From contig DASYRG010000083.1 in assembly GCA_036004665.1 (NCBI GenBank), forward strand, positions 1 to 64,000: DNA of 64,000 bases. The letters are read 5' to 3'. Each line of letters starts with the position of its first letter. Position 1 is the stretch's first letter. Positions 61,976 to 64,000 of the stretch are shown here, one piece after another. The notes below the pieces were generated by a model. The model ran no database searches. It worked only from the letters and a program-made list of their open reading frames with translations, and had not been told where the DNA came from. The translations under genes were made by a program, and so were the position numbers. This DNA comes from JACQGZ01 sp036004665 (GTDB taxonomy: Bacteria; Sysuimicrobiota; Sysuimicrobiia; Sysuimicrobiales; Humicultoraceae).

Positions 61976-62052
61976 TGGTCGGGGCGCCCGGATTCGAACC
62001 GGGGACCTCCTGGTCCCAAACCAGGCGCGCTACCAGGCTGCGCTACGCCCCG
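61976..62052 (-). tRNA. tRNA-Pro (TGG)
   Basis: The acceptor CGGGGCG pairs with CGCCCCG; C1-G72 is usual for proline. The anticodon loop TTTGGGA gives TGG, the T-loop is GTTCGAATCC, and CCA is encoded at the 61976 end. The 3' half is duplicated at 61010-61054. Confidence 0.96.
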
Positions 62053-62160
62053 CGCCATTCACGCTACCATGCGGTTTCGACGCGGGTCAAACCCCCACAA
62101 GGAGATGGTCTTTGGGCCGGGGAAGGTTGAAGTAACTCCCCCGCTCTGGAGGTTGCGTGC

Positions 62161-63804
62161 GTGCCCACCGACGTGCAGCGGTTCCTGCAGGACTACGTCA
62201 GCGCCTTCCTGGCCACCTATCCCAACTACGGCTCCTACCTTGGGCTGCACGAATACGATGGGCAGCTCGTGGACTATTCTCCCGAGGCCATCGACACGCG
62301 CGTCCGGGCGCTGGCGGAGTTCGAGCGCCAAAGCGAGGCGATCGACCGATCGTCCCTCCACGCTCAAGAACGCCTCGACCTGGCCCTGATCGATCGCTCC
62401 ATCAAGAACGAACGATTCGAGTTGACGGATCTCCGCGATCATGAACGCAATCCTCTCGCGTACAACTACGCTCTGGACGTCACGCACTACATCAAACGCA
62501 ACTACGCCCCTCTCACCGATCGCGTCCGTGCCCTCATCGCTCACCTGGACGGCGTCGCCGGCGTCCTCTCCAACGCGCGGGTTCATTTGCACGGTCGGCC
62601 GATTCCGCGCCCGTTCATCGAGACCGCTCAGGAAGTCTACCGCGGATACGTCACCTTCTATGAGGAGACCTTGCCGGGGGCGCTCAACGGCATGGCTGAT
62701 CGCCCCCTCTTCGACGCTTTCCTCCGCAGCAACGGCGCCGCGGCGGACGCCGTTCGGGACTTCCTGTCCTGGCTGGAGGATGCTGCCGCGTCCCGCGCCA
62801 CGAACGACTTCGCCATCGGCGAACCGCTCTACAGCCAGATGCTGGCCACGGGGGAGCTCGTGGACCTGCCGCTGGATCGGCTGGTAAAGATCGGCCAGGA
62901 GGAGCTGCGGGCCAACACGCAGGCGGTGAAGGACGCGGCTGGGCAGATCGACCGGCGCCGAACGCCCGCCGAGCTGATGCGAGACCTCTCGCAGGAACAT
63001 CCGTCGGCGGCGGAGCTGCTCGACAGCACGCGGCAGTTGCTGGAGGGCCTGCGCGAGTTCCTGATCGAACGCGACCTCGTCACCATCCCGAGCGAGGTGC
63101 GTCCCATCGTCGAAGAGACTCCGCCCTTCGCACGGTGGGCCTTCGCCATGATGGACACCGCCGGGCCTTTCGAGGAGGTGGCCACTGAGTCGTTCTACTA
63201 CGTCACCCCGCCCGAAGCCAGTTGGCCGCCGGAGCAGGTGGAGGAGTGGCTCTCCAAATTCGACCGGCACACGCTGAAAGCCACCAGCATCCACGAGGCC
63301 TATCCGGGGCACTACGTCCATTTCCTGCACGTGCGATCCGCGCCTTCGGCGGCGGCGCGGATCTTCATGTCCTACTCCTTCATCGAAGGCTGGGCGCACT
63401 ACTGCGAGGAGATGATGCAGGACGAGGGGGTTGACCCCTCGCCGAAGTTCCACCTGGCGCAGCTGGCCGAGGCGCTCGTGCGCAACGTGCGCTACCTCGT
63501 CGCCATCCAGATGCACCGCGGGGCGATGACGCTCGAGGAGGCCACAAAGATGTTCATGCAGCACGCCTTCATGGAAGAGTTGCCCGCCCGCAAAGAGGCG
63601 GTGCGCGGGACGTTCGACCCCGGCTACCTCAACTACACGCTGGGGAAGCTGATGATGCGGAAGCTGCGCGCGGACGTCCGGGCCGAGCAGGGCGCCGGTT
63701 TCACCCTGCGCGGATTTCACGACGGGCTGATCTCTCTGGGCGCGCCACCTATCCCTCTGGCCCGCCAGGCGCTGCTGCAGCGGCCAAGCGGGGAGCTCCT
63801 CTAG
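62161..63804 (+). CDS. DUF885-family metallopeptidase-like protein
   Basis: 547 aa. The family zinc motif is HEAYPGHYVHF near 379-389, followed by FIEGWAHYCEEMMQDEG near 408-424, as in DUF885 proteins related to carboxypeptidase-like enzymes of M32/M3 type fold. No signal peptide, so probably cytosolic. GTG start at 62161. It is followed by a luciferase-like gene. Confidence 0.82.
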   Translation: MPTDVQRFLQDYVSAFLATYPNYGSYLGLHEYDGQLVDYSPEAIDTRVRALAEFERQSEAIDRSSLHAQERLDLALIDRSIKNERFELTDLRDHERNPLAYNYALDVTHYIKRNYAPLTDRVRALIAHLDGVAGVLSNARVHLHGRPIPRPFIETAQEVYRGYVTFYEETLPGALNGMADRPLFDAFLRSNGAAADAVRDFLSWLEDAAASRATNDFAIGEPLYSQMLATGELVDLPLDRLVKIGQEELRANTQAVKDAAGQIDRRRTPAELMRDLSQEHPSAAELLDSTRQLLEGLREFLIERDLVTIPSEVRPIVEETPPFARWAFAMMDTAGPFEEVATESFYYVTPPEASWPPEQVEEWLSKFDRHTLKATSIHEAYPGHYVHFLHVRSAPSAAARIFMSYSFIEGWAHYCEEMMQDEGVDPSPKFHLAQLAEALVRNVRYLVAIQMHRGAMTLEEATKMFMQHAFMEELPARKEAVRGTFDPGYLNYTLGKLMMRKLRADVRAEQGAGFTLRGFHDGLISLGAPPIPLARQALLQRPSGELL

Positions 63805-63829
63805 TCCCGAGGCCCGCGCACGCACCGCG

Positions 63830-64000
63830 ATGGACGCCGGGATTCAGATCGAGCCGCAGTTCGGCTTCTCTTTCGAAGAGATCGTCACCATCGCGCGGGA
63901 CGCTGAGTCCCTCGGCTTCTCACACTTCTGGACCTCGGACCACCTGTTTCTGCGGCCCGAGGAGCCGGAGACGGAGTGCCTCGAGGCCTGGTCGCTGCTG
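63830..64000 (+). CDS. LLM-class (luciferase-like, F420/FMN) oxidoreductase, N-terminal part
   Basis: 57 residues before the window ends: GIQIEPQFGFSFEEIVTIA, ARDAESLGFSHFWTSDHLF, then ETECLEAWSLL. This is the beta1-alpha1-beta2 opening of luciferase-like TIM-barrel oxidoreductases, often F420-dependent. 25 bp after the DUF885 stop. Confidence 0.8.
   Translation, partial: MDAGIQIEPQFGFSFEEIVTIARDAESLGFSHFWTSDHLFLRPEEPETECLEAWSLL

Larger units (their letters stand above)
61010..62020. mobile_element. Probable miniature integrative element in tRNA-Pro
   Basis: Bounded on the left by a 45-bp partial copy of the tRNA-Pro 3' half (61010-61054) and on the right by the matching part of the intact tRNA-Pro (61976-62020), offset 966 bp. 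It contains near-matching internal direct repeats at 61194 and 61907 and one small gene. No integrase gene is present, so it would be a remnant or a satellite that uses an outside integrase. Confidence 0.6.

Noticed and set aside
62059..63825. 588-aa minus-strand frame opposite the DUF885 gene
   Set aside because: Shadow; the plus-strand product has the HEAYPGH motif and full family length.

Overview
The window is high-GC bacterial DNA, gene-dense and mostly ordinary chromosome. Several features suggest a deep-branching Terrabacteria-type organism (Bacillota, Actinomycetota, Armatimonadota or a related candidate phylum): ScpA-ScpB next to a D-Ala-D-Ala carboxypeptidase, a CIRCE-controlled groEL, lysA, a DUF881 protein, type IV pilin-like genes, 4-bp ATGA/GTGA gene overlaps and many GTG starts. 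The sequence alone does not fix the taxon, and no rRNA or LPS gene is present.

Layout. 0-4.2 kb: lipid/isoprenoid-flavoured genes (di-iron ferritin-like oxidase, HMG-CoA reductase, lipid kinase, PlsC). 4.2-8.1 kb: a B12/siderophore-type binding protein, an ABC ATPase in one frame with cytidylate kinase, and a csaA-DinB pair followed by a partial tandem copy. 8.1-13 kb: PspC-like protein, DD-carboxypeptidase, ScpB, ScpA, M50 protease, LysA. 13.3-16.5 kb: pilin-like protein facing a PilX-like protein. 16.6-23.6 kb: thiolase, SLC13 transporter, a candidate small RNA with its own promoter and terminator, a DUF881 protein, CIRCE-groEL, a Crp/Fnr regulator and GlsB. 23.8-30.2 kb: secreted protein, sulfatase-modifying-enzyme remnant, a NrtA/SsuA-type ABC operon carrying an ANL ligase, and a degenerate IS256-like transposase. 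30.2-35.8 kb: looser, partly lower-GC accessory DNA after tRNA-His, with gaps, a broken VOC gene and degenerate repeats. 35.8-43.6 kb: cNMP-sensor/flavoprotein pair, methyltransferase, GNAT, a membrane-nuclease fusion, a cupredoxin, and a PD-(D/E)XK nuclease running into tRNA-Arg. 43.7-49.0 kb: MoxR-DUF58-vWA-vWA-CtpA operon. 49.2-53.1 kb: five-gene minor-pilin operon. 53.3-60.9 kb: zinc ribbon protein, AllG-like/DUF1116 plus cyclase-family enzyme, a three-module membrane protein next to an NDH-2 that carries a fourth module, DinB, a frameshifted secreted protein and DoxX. 61.0-62.05 kb: a probable miniature integrative element in tRNA-Pro. 62.1-64 kb: DUF885 hydrolase and the start of a luciferase-like oxidoreductase.

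The most unusual signals are the ~165-nt orphan RNA (about 19773-19939), the repeated WW membrane module shared with NDH-2 (56098-59351), the ABC ATPase-Cmk single frame, the tRNA-Pro-bounded mini element, the csaA/DinB partial duplication, and the exapted-looking IS256 relative.
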